Assembly (NCBI GenBank): GCA_903929315.1
Contig: CAIYUC010000009.1
Location: forward strand, 1 to 34,927
Source: an uncultured Bacteroidales bacterium
GTDB taxonomy: Bacteria > Bacteroidota > Bacteroidia > Bacteroidales > FEN-979
DNA: 34,927 nucleotides
Direction: 5' to 3'
Position numbers and translations under genes: made by a program. The notes below the pieces were generated by a model, which worked only from the letters and a program-made list of their open reading frames with translations, was not told where the DNA came from and searched no databases. Shown piece after piece: positions 26,851 through 34,632 of this stretch. Within the stretch, counting starts at the first letter, position 1. Each line of letters starts with the position of its first letter.

Positions 26851-26926
26851 TTTTTCAACGCTAACACATATGGTTCAAAAAATTCGCTTTATTAATAAAA
26901 AAAAATCAAAAGATCATTTCTTGTTT

Positions 26927-27066
26927 TATACCTGTACGGGTATATTTTTTTAACATTTTATTTGTTTTATACCCATACGGGTGTAATTAAATCAATTTGA
27001 AAAATAATATACCCGAGCAGGTATAATTATTGAAATTCTTTTTATTTTTGTACCTGAAAGGGTATA
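26927..27066 (+). promoter_or_regulatory. Four HipB-type operator palindromes
   Basis: Four 18-bp sites of pattern TATACC-N6-GGTATA lie at 26927-26944, 26968-26985, 27008-27025 and 27049-27066. Sites 1 and 3 match both arms; sites 2 and 4 have one changed base (GGTGTA; TGTACC). Start-to-start distances are 41, 40 and 41 bp, close to four helical turns, so all face the same side. Site 4 overlaps the -7 region and site 3 covers the -33 region of the hipB promoter. Autorepression by the downstream XRE protein is inferred by analogy with E. coli HipB, whose hipBA operators are also four and of similar style. Confidence 0.85.
27043..27050 (+). promoter_or_regulatory. -7 box (TATTTTTG) of the hipBST operon
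   Basis: Exact TAnnTTTG match 19 bp before the hipB ATG, touching operator site 4. No TTG at 19-21 bp upstream; the region is occupied by operator site 3. Confidence 0.55.
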
Positions 27067-27069
27067 AAA

Positions 27070-27306
27070 ATGAGTACGAAAAAAACAGTTTTAGCTCTTT
27101 TTTTAAAAGAGAAGCGGAAAAAGTCTAACCTGTCTCAAAAACAATTAGCTGATAAAGCGGGTGTAGGATTGCGTTTTATCCGTGAAATGGAACAGGGAAA
27201 AGAGACGCTGAGATTGGATAAAGTCAATCAGGTATTAAAACTATTTGGACAAGAGTTAGGTCCTGTTCCGATAAACAGAAACAAACTGATCTATGAGGAA
27301 AGGTAA
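27070..27306 (+). CDS. hipB: HipB-like antitoxin/autorepressor
   Basis: This 78-residue XRE-family helix-turn-helix protein has LSQKQLADKAGVGLRFIREMEQGK as the DNA-binding core (residues ~20-45) and VLKLFGQELGPVPI as the dimerisation tail. This is the HipB/Y4mF-type antitoxin layout. It starts 3 bases after the fourth operator, and its stop overlaps the next gene by 14 bases. In HipBST systems HipB binds operators and stabilises the complex, while the neutralising role lies with HipS; that division is known for the E. coli O127 system and inferred here. Confidence 0.85.
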   Translation: MSTKKTVLALFLKEKRKKSNLSQKQLADKAGVGLRFIREMEQGKETLRLDKVNQVLKLFGQELGPVPINRNKLIYEER

Positions 27307-27616
27307 AGTATGGATGCATGATGTCGTAGCCGGGTATCTTGAAGAAAATGAAGAGGGGTACGTTTTTACATATACTCCGGATTACCTTGACCGGAAAGAT
27401 GCAAAGGCTGTCAGTCTGACCCTCCCCATAACGGCTCAACCATTTAGAAGCCAGACGTTATTTCCATTCTTTGATGGATTAATACCTGAAGGGTGGTTAT
27501 TGGAAATCGCTGAAAAAAACTGGAAATTGAATGAACGCGACAGGATGGGATTATTATTAGCCTGTTGCTGGGATTGTATTGGAGCTGTGAGTGTCGAAGA
27601 ACAAAAACCGGAATAA
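27293..27616 (+). CDS. hipS: HipS-like protein (separate HipA N-terminal subdomain)
   Basis: The 107-residue protein corresponds to the N-terminal subdomain of HipA kinases: GKVWMHDVVAGYLEENEEGYVFTY, the motif SLTLPITAQPFRSQTLFPFFDGLIPEGW, and ERDRMGLLLACCWDCIGAVSV. In classic HipA this is fused to the kinase; here it ends in a stop and the kinase follows as its own ORF. This is the three-gene HipBST arrangement, where HipS acts as the antitoxin. It is translationally coupled to hipB (14-bp overlap) and its stop is one base from the preferred hipT start. Confidence 0.82.
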   Translation: MRKGKVWMHDVVAGYLEENEEGYVFTYTPDYLDRKDAKAVSLTLPITAQPFRSQTLFPFFDGLIPEGWLLEIAEKNWKLNERDRMGLLLACCWDCIGAVSVEEQKPE

Positions 27617-27617
27617 A

Positions 27618-28577
27618 ATGTCAGGTAGTAAATGTTTATTTTGTTACAAGGAGCTTACCGGAGAAGAGATGGATTTTCATTCCTCCTGCTGTAGGAAAAT
27701 ATTTGGAAAGCTTACGCCACCTTTACTTCCGTATACGGAACATCAGATGTTTGAATTGGCTGAAAGAGTGATTAAAAGTCATACGACTGTCACAGGTGTT
27801 CAGCCGAAATTATCTTTGGAAATTGAAAAAATATCAAAAAAGAATGTTCCTGCCCGGTTTACGATTGTTGGTCTTTGGGGTAATTATATCCTGAAGCCTC
27901 CGACACAAAAATATCCATATCTACCAGAGCTTGAAGATTTGACAATGCATCTTGCTGAACTGGCAAGGATAAATACTGTCCCTCATTCTCTAATCAGACT
28001 TATGTCAGGAAAACTATCCTACATAACAAAAAGAGTTGACCGGGAAAAGAAAATTAAAATTCACATGGAAGACATGTGTCAGCTTACGGAAAAATTAACC
28101 GAGAATAAGTACAGGGGGTCCTATGAGCAAATTGGTAAGGTTATTATCAAATACTCAGAAAATCCGGGATTGGACATAATAAATTTTTTTGAACAGGTCA
28201 TTTTTTCTTTTTTAACCGGTAATGCTGATATGCATTTAAAAAACTTTTCATTAATGGATAAACCGGGTCTTGGATACTCCCTTTCTCCTGCATACGACAT
28301 GGTGCCTTCTGCCTTATTGGTTGAAGGTGATTCTGAAGAATTGGCATTGACACTGAACGGAAAGAAGAAAAAGCTCAAACAGAAAGATTTTATGGAAGCA
28401 ATAAAAAGGTTTGACATAGACTCAAAATCAATCGAAAACATGATTAAAAAATTTGAAATTTCTTTTTCTGAATGGTTCGAATTCATTAACATTGGGTTCA
28501 TTCCGGAAAATATAAAAATCAGCTATATCTCTATGATAAAGGCAAAGGCGAAACAAATAGGACTTACCATCTCTTAG
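27618..28577 (+). CDS. hipT: HipT-like Ser/Thr kinase toxin
   Basis: This 319-residue HipA-type kinase lacks the N-subdomain. It opens with a Cys/His cluster (CLFC, HSSCC), then the loop TTVTGVQPKLSL (Thr57, Thr59), ATP-site Lys93 (YILKP), catalytic Asp204/Asn209 in GNADMHLKNFSL and metal-binding Asp227 in SPAYDMVPS. All active-site residues are present. E. coli HipT has autophosphorylated Ser57/Ser59 at the same loop position; here both are Thr. E. coli HipT phosphorylates tryptophanyl-tRNA synthetase and blocks translation; the target here is unknown. The ATG at 27618 (one base after the hipS stop) is preferred to 27591, which overlaps hipS by 26 bases. Confidence 0.85.
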   Translation: MSGSKCLFCYKELTGEEMDFHSSCCRKIFGKLTPPLLPYTEHQMFELAERVIKSHTTVTGVQPKLSLEIEKISKKNVPARFTIVGLWGNYILKPPTQKYPYLPELEDLTMHLAELARINTVPHSLIRLMSGKLSYITKRVDREKKIKIHMEDMCQLTEKLTENKYRGSYEQIGKVIIKYSENPGLDIINFFEQVIFSFLTGNADMHLKNFSLMDKPGLGYSLSPAYDMVPSALLVEGDSEELALTLNGKKKKLKQKDFMEAIKRFDIDSKSIENMIKKFEISFSEWFEFINIGFIPENIKISYISMIKAKAKQIGLTIS

Positions 28578-28635
28578 GAAGCATTTAATGCAAGAAATTG
28601 CGAAAGTTTAGATTTTTATTGAAAAGTCATTTGCA

Positions 28636-28891
28636 TTGACAATGATGAGATATTGCAGAATATTACAAAATTATCTTTTAAATAAATTGAACTCTTCTAA
28701 GCGAAATCACTGGATACCATTTACTGAATTTGTATTTAATGTATTGCCTCATGAAATTATTAATTGTACTATGTGCGAAAAAATGTGCAAATTGAAGGAT
28801 GATGAGCATTTTAAATTGGTCTTGAGTGTTATTAAACAAAAATGATTTGTCACAAGACGAAATTAAAAAGGTAGAAGAATTGATAACATAA
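28636..28891 (+). pseudogene. Frameshifted remnant of a small gene
   Basis: One frame reads CEKMCKLKDDEHFKLVLSVIKQK-stop (to 28845). The next frame continues VLLNKNDLSQDEIKKVEELIT and stops at 28889-28891. Joined by a one-base shift near 28825, the two give a plausible C-terminus, LSxDEIxxxEELI, reminiscent of BlaI/MecI-type repressors. The N-terminal part is not recognisable. The identification is weak. Confidence 0.3.
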
Positions 28892-29013
28892 TGCCTGTAA
28901 TCTATGCAAAAAATAATGATGGGCATCCCCATCACCCCTTGTATTTGAGGAAGGATGCAGAAATGAAAGAGTTTGATATTGAGAGGTACTTGAAAAAGAT
29001 GAGCAATATTTTT
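28891..29013 (+). CDS. Possible 40-residue protein of unknown function
   Basis: The ORF encodes MPVIYAKNNDGHPHHPLYL, then RKDAEMKEFDIEVLEKDEQYF. Its ATG overlaps the stop of the preceding remnant (TAATG), and it ends 7 bases before the methyltransferase start. Composition is protein-like (acidic C-terminus, GHPHHPLY motif). It may be a real small gene or part of the decayed one before it. Confidence 0.35.
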
Positions 29014-29020
29014 AAATAAG

Positions 29021-29653
29021 ATGGCAGTAGATATACAGCAAATCATTACCAACCTGTTGAATTTTTTTGACCTTACCAACAAAACCATTATATCGGTTGG
29101 CGCTGGTGGGGGGCAATTTATCGAATACGGACGTAATGCAAACAAGATATTTGCTATAGATAACGATGAACCAGCATTAGAGATGTTAAAAGAGAATTTG
29201 ATCAAATCTGGGCTTGCCAATAAATTTACTCTGATTCACTCCGATTTTTATCTTACAGACCAGCATGGAGATGTGGTCATCTTCGAATTATCTTTACATG
29301 AGTTGAGTGATCCTGCCTTAGCCGTCAGACATGCTCTGACATTGGCTCCCAATGTACTCGTTCTGGATCACTGGGTAAGTTCAGAGTGGGTTTATGTCAT
29401 TGATGAGAAGGAAAAGGTTAGCAGAAGCTGGACTGCACTTGAAGCCTTTGATTTTAAAAAATTCCAACAGTACGATACATTCGAGTTTTTTAATGACTAC
29501 GAAGAACTCTATCAAAAAATAAAGGGACAGGGAAAGACTGCAATTTCACGGATCGAACAGTTTAAAGATAAAAAACAGTTCACTATTCCTCTGTCTTATG
29601 CCTTAGCTTTGATTAGTGTCGGATTGGAAAGTACTATGGAAAAACTGAGTTAA
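29021..29653 (+). CDS. Class I SAM-dependent methyltransferase
   Basis: This 210-residue protein has a Rossmann methyltransferase core: motif I IISVGAGGGQFIEYG (residues ~23-37), the acidic end of strand 2 in FAIDNDEP (~44-51), LIHSDFY (motif II region) and VVIFELSLHEL (motif IV-like). The C-terminal half (SRSWTALEAFDFKKFQ onward) has no strong family signature. The substrate could be a small molecule or protein; the FELSLHEL motif resembles small-molecule methyltransferases. It is only loosely linked to the remnant genes upstream and has no clear ribosome binding site, which is common in this phylum. Confidence 0.7.
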   Translation: MAVDIQQIITNLLNFFDLTNKTIISVGAGGGQFIEYGRNANKIFAIDNDEPALEMLKENLIKSGLANKFTLIHSDFYLTDQHGDVVIFELSLHELSDPALAVRHALTLAPNVLVLDHWVSSEWVYVIDEKEKVSRSWTALEAFDFKKFQQYDTFEFFNDYEELYQKIKGQGKTAISRIEQFKDKKQFTIPLSYALALISVGLESTMEKLS

Positions 29654-29989
29654 CGATAATTGAAAATTGTATAATCATAAAATGCGAAAACTACTATGAG
29701 GATCCATTTTATCCTTTCTAATCTATACGGGCTTAGTTCCCCGTTGCTTACAGCAAATTAATAAATAAAAAATAATTAAGTTACAGTATTACTTGGTGCG
29801 GGAAGCCGTCACCATTACGCTACGACATTGACTGGAAGTCATTGCCGAACAACCACGAGATAAGCCCTATTTCAGCCCCCACAATGGCGTTTTAGGGAAG
29901 GCTGAAGGCTTCATTGCCAAAGGAAGAAGATGCGCCAGAAGGGCTTATATGCAGTAATATGAATGTGTCAGGCTGGGATTGAAATATGG
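29654..29989. other. Noncoding gap with nested inverted repeats
   Basis: No coding frame is convincing on either strand. A 9-bp inverted repeat ATAAGCCCT / AGGGCTTAT (29860-29868, 29940-29948) encloses a 7-bp one, TTCAGCC / GGCTGAA (29871-29877, 29900-29906). This could fold as a structured RNA or be relic mobile DNA. It lies between two genes whose stop ends face each other. Confidence 0.35.
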
Positions 29990-30985
29990 TCACTTTAACT
30001 CATCAAACATCTTCTTCAGGGTTTCCTTGTCCTTGTCCGTCCAATAATACCCTTCCTCTTCGAGTTTAGCAATCCCATCGATGCCTTTTGATAGGCGTGG
30101 TTCAAGGGATTTGGCAGTATCCAAATATTTTTTGGATTCCTGCAAATTGCCTTTCAGATAGTAAATGATGGCTAAATCCATATTGGTAGAAAAGGTTTTT
30201 TCGTCAATCTTCAAGCATTGGTTGAAATTATCAATTGCCATTTCCATCTTTCCTTGCTGCATATAAGCATATCCACGGTCTGCATATGCGGAAGCATAAT
30301 CGGGTTTTAAACGAATTGTTTTATTGAACTCAGCGATTGCATCGTCATACTTGGCTAATACCAAATAACATAGTCCCCGATCATTGTATCCATCGGGGTC
30401 ATTTGGTTTTAGCGAAATGTATTCGGATATATCGGCAATTGCAAGTTCATATTGCTTCAGGAAATAATATGATGCTGAGCGCATATTATATGCAATGCAT
30501 CTTGAGTTGAAATATTCCTGATTTTTAGATTCGAGCGCAAGGAATTCGGTATAATCGTCGATTGCAGCCTGATATTCTTGAAGATTGTAGTTGGCATTGC
30601 CGTGGCTATAGTATGATAGTTTTCGGCAATTTTCCGTATTCATTGAATCCATTCTGTCGTTGGAATAGGCATCATTTTGAACTTTTGAATTATATTTTAA
30701 ATCGACACGAATTTTTACGCCATCGTGATATTTGGAATCCGTTTTGATTGCATACTTAAAATCTCCGGCGGCACCCTTAAAATCTTTAAGGTCATATTTT
30801 GCCATACCCCTGTAATAAAAAGTGCACACGGATGCCCCTTCTTGTTCAATGCTCCTTGTATAATATTCTATCATTTCCTTGGGCTCTGTTGCTTCGCGTC
30901 CTTTCTGAAACCAAGTTTCATTCTGAGCCCCCAGCCCCATTGGTATCAGAATCACGCTGAAAAGAAGAAGAACCCTTGCTTTCAT
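29990..30985 (-). CDS. Exported tetratricopeptide-repeat protein
   Basis: This ~331-residue protein has a signal peptide (KARVLLLFSVILIPMGLGAQ) and six or seven TPR units, clear in ASVCTFYYRGMAKYDLKDFKGA, CRKLSYYSHGNANYNLQEYQAA, DGYNDRGLCYLVLAKYDDAIA, ASAYADRGYAYMQQGKMEMA and AIIYYLKGNLQESKKYLDTA. TPRs mediate protein-protein contacts; the partner is unknown. The ATG at 30985 is preferred because it starts the signal peptide; an alternative TTG at 31048 adds 21 basic residues. It is a monocistronic minus-strand gene. Confidence 0.83.
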   Translation of the reverse strand: MKARVLLLFSVILIPMGLGAQNETWFQKGREATEPKEMIEYYTRSIEQEGASVCTFYYRGMAKYDLKDFKGAAGDFKYAIKTDSKYHDGVKIRVDLKYNSKVQNDAYSNDRMDSMNTENCRKLSYYSHGNANYNLQEYQAAIDDYTEFLALESKNQEYFNSRCIAYNMRSASYYFLKQYELAIADISEYISLKPNDPDGYNDRGLCYLVLAKYDDAIAEFNKTIRLKPDYASAYADRGYAYMQQGKMEMAIDNFNQCLKIDEKTFSTNMDLAIIYYLKGNLQESKKYLDTAKSLEPRLSKGIDGIAKLEEEGYYWTDKDKETLKKMFDELK

Positions 30986-31294
30986 ACCCGCGCGGTTTAA
31001 AAGCTGCAATTTACGAAAAAAGGAAAAGGAAAGCAAGCGGGGGCTCAATTTAGCGGGTAAGTTAACATCCTTTCCCTTACCAACCCTGTATTTTGGGTGA
31101 AAAAATTATAATCAGCCTTTTATTTCATATGTAAATGCATTATATTTGGCTTTATTCGGGCTTGTGAAGGATTCCTTAATAAATTTAATTCCTTTTTGCG
31201 TATGATGTTCCACCCACAATATATCATTCCCCCATTGATATCACTAATCAATTAAAGCTTAACGCTATGGCAACAATTAAAATCGCAACATTTA
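30986..31294. other. Gap between the TPR gene and the IS5-type element, with a truncated ORF start
   Basis: The only coding signal is an ATG at 31267 that reads MATIKIATF and then enters the left end of the IS element (the frame ends at 31315-31317). That opening is the kind seen at the start of Bacteroidota tyrosine integrases, but too short to assign. A TATATTTG -7-like box lies at 31141-31148 on the plus strand. Confidence 0.35.
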
Positions 31295-32214
31295 GAGACT
31301 GTTTAAAATTCATTTAGAAATTCTATTAACCATGAGCCGAATCATGGATTACTGGATAAATGCAATACCAGATTCGGTTAACCTTTCATAATCTTTGGAC
31401 ATTCTTCGATGAAAAGAAAGCCAGGCAAAAGTTCGTTCTACAATCCATCGTTTGGGCAAGACTCTGAAAGTGCCAGTTTCATTTCTTTTCACAATTTCAA
31501 GCGTCCATCCAAATTGAATCAGTACCCACTCAATCAGTTCACACAGATAACCTCCATCAGCAAAGATCTTCTGAATGCCTGTAAGATACTTATCCTTCAA
31601 GGATCTCATGACTTCTCTCGCTCCGACACTGTCATGGATATTGGCAGCATGAATAACAATAATCATAATCAAACCGCGTGTATCAACAACAATGTGACGC
31701 TTTCTTCCTTTGATCTTTTTACCACCATCATAGCCAATATCTCCTTCACAAAGATTACAAGCCTTTACACTTTGGCTGTCCACAATACCAATAGATGGTG
31801 TAGGCTTTTTGCCAATACCAATTCTAACTTTTTCCACAAGAATATCGTGCGTTTCTTCGATCAAGCCATCTCTCTTCCATTTACGGAAGTAATAATAAAC
31901 CGATTCCCAAGGGGCATATTCTTTAGGGAGCATTCGCCATTGTGTTCCGCTTTTAGTAATGTAAAGAAGCGCATTCATAATATCCTAAAGGCAATATTTC
32001 CTCTTGCGTTGGTTAGGATCAACAATATTTTCGATAACTTGCCACTGGCTTTCGCTCAAATCGCTTGGATAGGTTTTCATCTTCGTTTGTTTTATTGTTT
32101 CTTACAAACTGAAGAAATCTATCCATCGGTTGGCGTAAGCCTTTTTACTTTTTATTCACATTCGTTTGTTAATCAATATAATGAATAGTTTTACTTGAAT
32201 TTTTAACCAGACTC
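31295..32214 (-). mobile_element. IS5-family insertion sequence (decayed)
   Basis: The ~920-bp element has imperfect terminal inverted repeats: left GAGACTGTTTAAAATTCA (from 31295) and right, read inward, GAGTCTGGTTAAAAATTCA (ending 32214). Flanking bases are TTA on the left and TCA on the right, so no exact target duplication is seen. It encloses one transposase gene with two stops. Confidence 0.75.
31310..32080 (-). pseudogene. IS5-family transposase with two in-frame stop codons
   Basis: The full frame starts at MKTYPSDLSESQWQVIENIV (ATG at 32080) and shows a normal IS5 DDE transposase: CQWRMLP-type motif GTQWRMLPKEYAPWESVYYYFRKW, DSQSVKA (first Asp), FADGGYLCELIEW (second Asp) and PKRWIVERTFAWLSFHRRMSKDYER (final Glu). 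A TAG replaces the expected Arg at codon 32 (31985-31987), between KYCL and DIMNALL. A TAA follows AFIQ (31349-31351), after which SMIRLMVNRISK continues in the same frame to a TGA at 31310. The longest open piece is therefore 31349-31978. The element should be immobile on its own unless readthrough occurs. Confidence 0.8.
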
Positions 32215-32328
32215 TCAATCTTCTTATTAATTCCGAATTGGAATTTGATCCTTTCAAAAGGGAAAAGCCTTAAGATATTTCCTTCTCTTGTATCTTTTCA
32301 GACAGATTTCTGAGAATATTTCCTTTTT

Positions 32329-32360
32329 GAAATAATTTATTAAAAAATGTTATATATTTG
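32329..32360 (+). promoter_or_regulatory. Promoter of the tandem FISUMP genes
   Basis: TTG (32329-32331), a 21-bp spacer and TATATTTG (32353-32360) fit the Bacteroidota consensus. The leader to the ATG at 32459 is ~90 bases. Confidence 0.65.
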
Positions 32361-32458
32361 AGTGAGGGTATAAATTTATCATCTCATATCCTACAAAATT
32401 GAACGAATAAAAAAGTAAATTAATAAGAATCAACTATTTAACATTTAATACGGCCAAC

Positions 32459-33460
32459 ATGAAAAAATTTACAACTTTTACAAGTTTGCCAATCCTTCTA
32501 GCAACTCTGATCCTTTCTTCAGGTTGTAAGAAAAAAAGTGAAGAGCTTATGGTGACAGGGCCGATTCCTGTTGTACTTACCAGTAACTATAACAATGTTT
32601 TACTTAGTACTGTTGATTTTAAAGGAATTGTTACTGATGACGGTGGGTTCTTTGTGAAAAAACGTGGCTTTTGCTGGAGCAGCACCTATCAAAATCCCAC
32701 CATCCATAATGACACGATGGTATCTTTTGGAGATGGAGCAGGTGCTTTTTCTAGTACAATAAAAGGTCTGAAAGGTCAGACAAAGTATTATATACGCTCT
32801 TATGCCACGAATAATAATGGAACTGGTTATGGCAGTATATTTTCTGTTAAAACCATTGATACTACGATTACTGATATCGATAGCAATCATTACCGCATCG
32901 TCCAGATTGGCATACAAATATGGATGGCCGAAAACCTGAAAGTTACTCATTACCTTGACGGGGAAGACATTCCTGATGTTACCGATGCTACAAAGTGGAC
33001 TAATCTTACTACTGGAGCTCTGTGTTGGTACAACAATGAACCATTATCATATGGAACTATTTATGGTGCTCTTTATAACTGGTATGCTGTATCTGATAGC
33101 CGGAATTTATCTCCCGCTGGTTGGCATGTACCCACCGATACTGAATGGACTACACTGATTAAATATTTGGGTGAAGAAGGTGTGGCAGGAGGGAAGATGA
33201 AAGAAAAAGGCACAGCATATTGGCTGAGCCCTAATACAGGAGCTGATAACAGCAGTGGATTTTCAGCCCTCCCGGGTGGTGCCTGTAGTTACAATGGTAC
33301 ATTCGACGGTGTTGGCAGCTTCGGTTACTGGTGGACGGCTACTGAGAATAGTACATTAAACGCATGGACCTTTAAACTTTATAGCACTTCTGCAGGGACG
33401 ACCCGTGGCCAGTACTATAAGTCGACCGGTTTAAGTGTCCGGTGCGTGAGGAATTCTTAG
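32459..33460 (+). CDS. FISUMP-domain lipoprotein, copy 1
   Basis: The 333-residue protein has a lipoprotein signal with lipobox LSSGC (Cys ~23) followed by KKKSEE, so it is probably lipid-anchored. Residues ~35-135 form an Ig/Fn3-like domain (GGFFVKKRGFCWSS, GLKGQTKYYIRSYATNNNGTGYG). The C-terminal ~190 residues are a FISUMP domain: IGIQIWMAENLKVTHYLDG, GALYNWYAV, SPAGWHVPTDTEWTTL, GFSALPGG, GYWWTATE and GLSVRCVRNS. Function is unknown; the family is surface-exposed and highly paralogous. The next gene is a tandem duplicate. Confidence 0.85.
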   Translation: MKKFTTFTSLPILLATLILSSGCKKKSEELMVTGPIPVVLTSNYNNVLLSTVDFKGIVTDDGGFFVKKRGFCWSSTYQNPTIHNDTMVSFGDGAGAFSSTIKGLKGQTKYYIRSYATNNNGTGYGSIFSVKTIDTTITDIDSNHYRIVQIGIQIWMAENLKVTHYLDGEDIPDVTDATKWTNLTTGALCWYNNEPLSYGTIYGALYNWYAVSDSRNLSPAGWHVPTDTEWTTLIKYLGEEGVAGGKMKEKGTAYWLSPNTGADNSSGFSALPGGACSYNGTFDGVGSFGYWWTATENSTLNAWTFKLYSTSAGTTRGQYYKSTGLSVRCVRNS

Positions 33461-33482
33461 ACTAACATTTAATAAAGCCAAC

Positions 33483-34499
33483 ATGAAAAAATTTACAACT
33501 TTTACAAGTTTGTCAATCCTTCTTGCAAGTCTGATTCTTGCTTTGGGTTGTAAGAAAAAAAGTGAAGAGTCTGCAGCAAAGGGACCGGTTCCCGTGGTGT
33601 TAACCGTTAACTATAGTAATCTTTTCATCAATACAGTTGATTTTACAGGAAATATTACGGATGACGGTGGTTTATTTGTAACGAAACGTGGTTTTTGCTG
33701 GAGCAATACCAATCAGAATCCTACCATCCATAATGACACGATGGCATCTACAGGAAATGGAGCAGGTACGTTCTCTGGTAGAGTGAAAGGTTTAAAGGGT
33801 CAGACGATGTATTATATACGCGCTTATGCCACTAATAATAAGGGAACGGGATACGGCAGTACATTTGGTGTTACAACCATCGATACCATGATTACCGATA
33901 TCGATAACAATCATTACCGGATAGTCCAGATTGGCATACAAGTATGGATGGCTGAAAACCTGAGGGTTACCCATTACCGCAATAATCAATCCATTCCCAA
34001 TATAACAGACAATTCAGCTTGGAATGGTCTTACTTCTGGGGCATACTGCTGGTACAATAACGATCCGACCGGTTATAAATCCCTTTTCGGCGCTCTTTAC
34101 AACTGGTACGCTGTATCTGATAGCCGGGATTTATCTCCCGCTGGTTGGCATATCCCTTCTGATGCCGAATGGACAACGTTGACGACCTATTTGGGTGGCG
34201 AAAGTGTTGCAGGAGGGAAGATGAAATCCACTGGTACTATTGAAACTGGTACAGGCTTATGGTATGCCCCCAATACTAACGCTACCAATGAAAGCGGCTT
34301 TTCGGGTCTTCCCGGTGGTTATCGCTTCGGCGATGGTGCCTTCACAGACGTTGGCAACAATGGTAACTTGTGGTCGGCTACGGAAAGCAATGCTGGCATC
34401 ACCTCATGGAGTCGCAAACTGGATCACAGCTATTCAGATGTGTACCGCGAATCCAATCGTGAGACTTTCGGTTTTAGTGTCCGATGCATGAGGGATTAG
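33483..34499 (+). CDS. FISUMP-domain lipoprotein, copy 2
   Basis: This 338-residue paralogue of the preceding gene has the same order: lipobox LALGC followed by KKKSEES, an Ig/Fn3-like domain and a FISUMP domain (IGIQVWMAENLRVTHYRNN, GALYNWYAV, SPAGWHIPSDAEWTTL, GFSGLPGG, LWSATES and FSVRCMRD). The signal peptide and first ~45 bases are almost identical to copy 1, and so are the bases just before each ATG (ACATTTAATA then GCCAACATG). It begins 22 bp after copy 1 and shares its promoter. Divergence is concentrated in the C-terminal half, consistent with diversification of a ligand surface. Confidence 0.85.
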   Translation: MKKFTTFTSLSILLASLILALGCKKKSEESAAKGPVPVVLTVNYSNLFINTVDFTGNITDDGGLFVTKRGFCWSNTNQNPTIHNDTMASTGNGAGTFSGRVKGLKGQTMYYIRAYATNNKGTGYGSTFGVTTIDTMITDIDNNHYRIVQIGIQVWMAENLRVTHYRNNQSIPNITDNSAWNGLTSGAYCWYNNDPTGYKSLFGALYNWYAVSDSRDLSPAGWHIPSDAEWTTLTTYLGGESVAGGKMKSTGTIETGTGLWYAPNTNATNESGFSGLPGGYRFGDGAFTDVGNNGNLWSATESNAGITSWSRKLDHSYSDVYRESNRETFGFSVRCMRD

Positions 34500-34570
34500 A
34501 CAATTTGACTATTTTTCTATTTAACTATTTGGGGATAAAGATGCCAAGGTGGAAATCAATGAAAGAAAAT

Positions 34571-34632
34571 TATACTTTTGATTGATCATACTATAGTTTT
34601 AATAATAGTAGAGAACCTATAGGTATTTTTTG
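34571..34632 (+). repeat. Second copy of the YqaE leader with lost start codon
   Basis: It matches 17399-17457 closely: both share TTTTGATTGAT, ATACTA, AGTTTTAA, the string TAGTAGAGAACCTAT and GGTATTTT. The YqaE ATG is ATA here, and the coding similarity stops after about five codons. Confidence 0.7.

Larger units (their letters stand above)
28578..29020 (+). other. Gap after hipT with decayed small-gene material
   Basis: No full-length gene is visible. The stretch contains the frameshifted remnant at 28636-28891 and a 40-codon ORF at 28891-29013, entered separately. The rest is A/T-rich with no RNA gene or terminator that I can support. Confidence 0.4.

Noticed and set aside
29021-29220. 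Minus-strand ORF reaching 29220 opposite the methyltransferase start
   Set aside because: It is antisense to a recognisable SAM-binding motif and has no family signature of its own.
31409-32188. Plus-strand ORF of 259 residues across the IS5 element
   Set aside because: It is antisense to a clear transposase; its length follows from the codon bias of the opposite strand.
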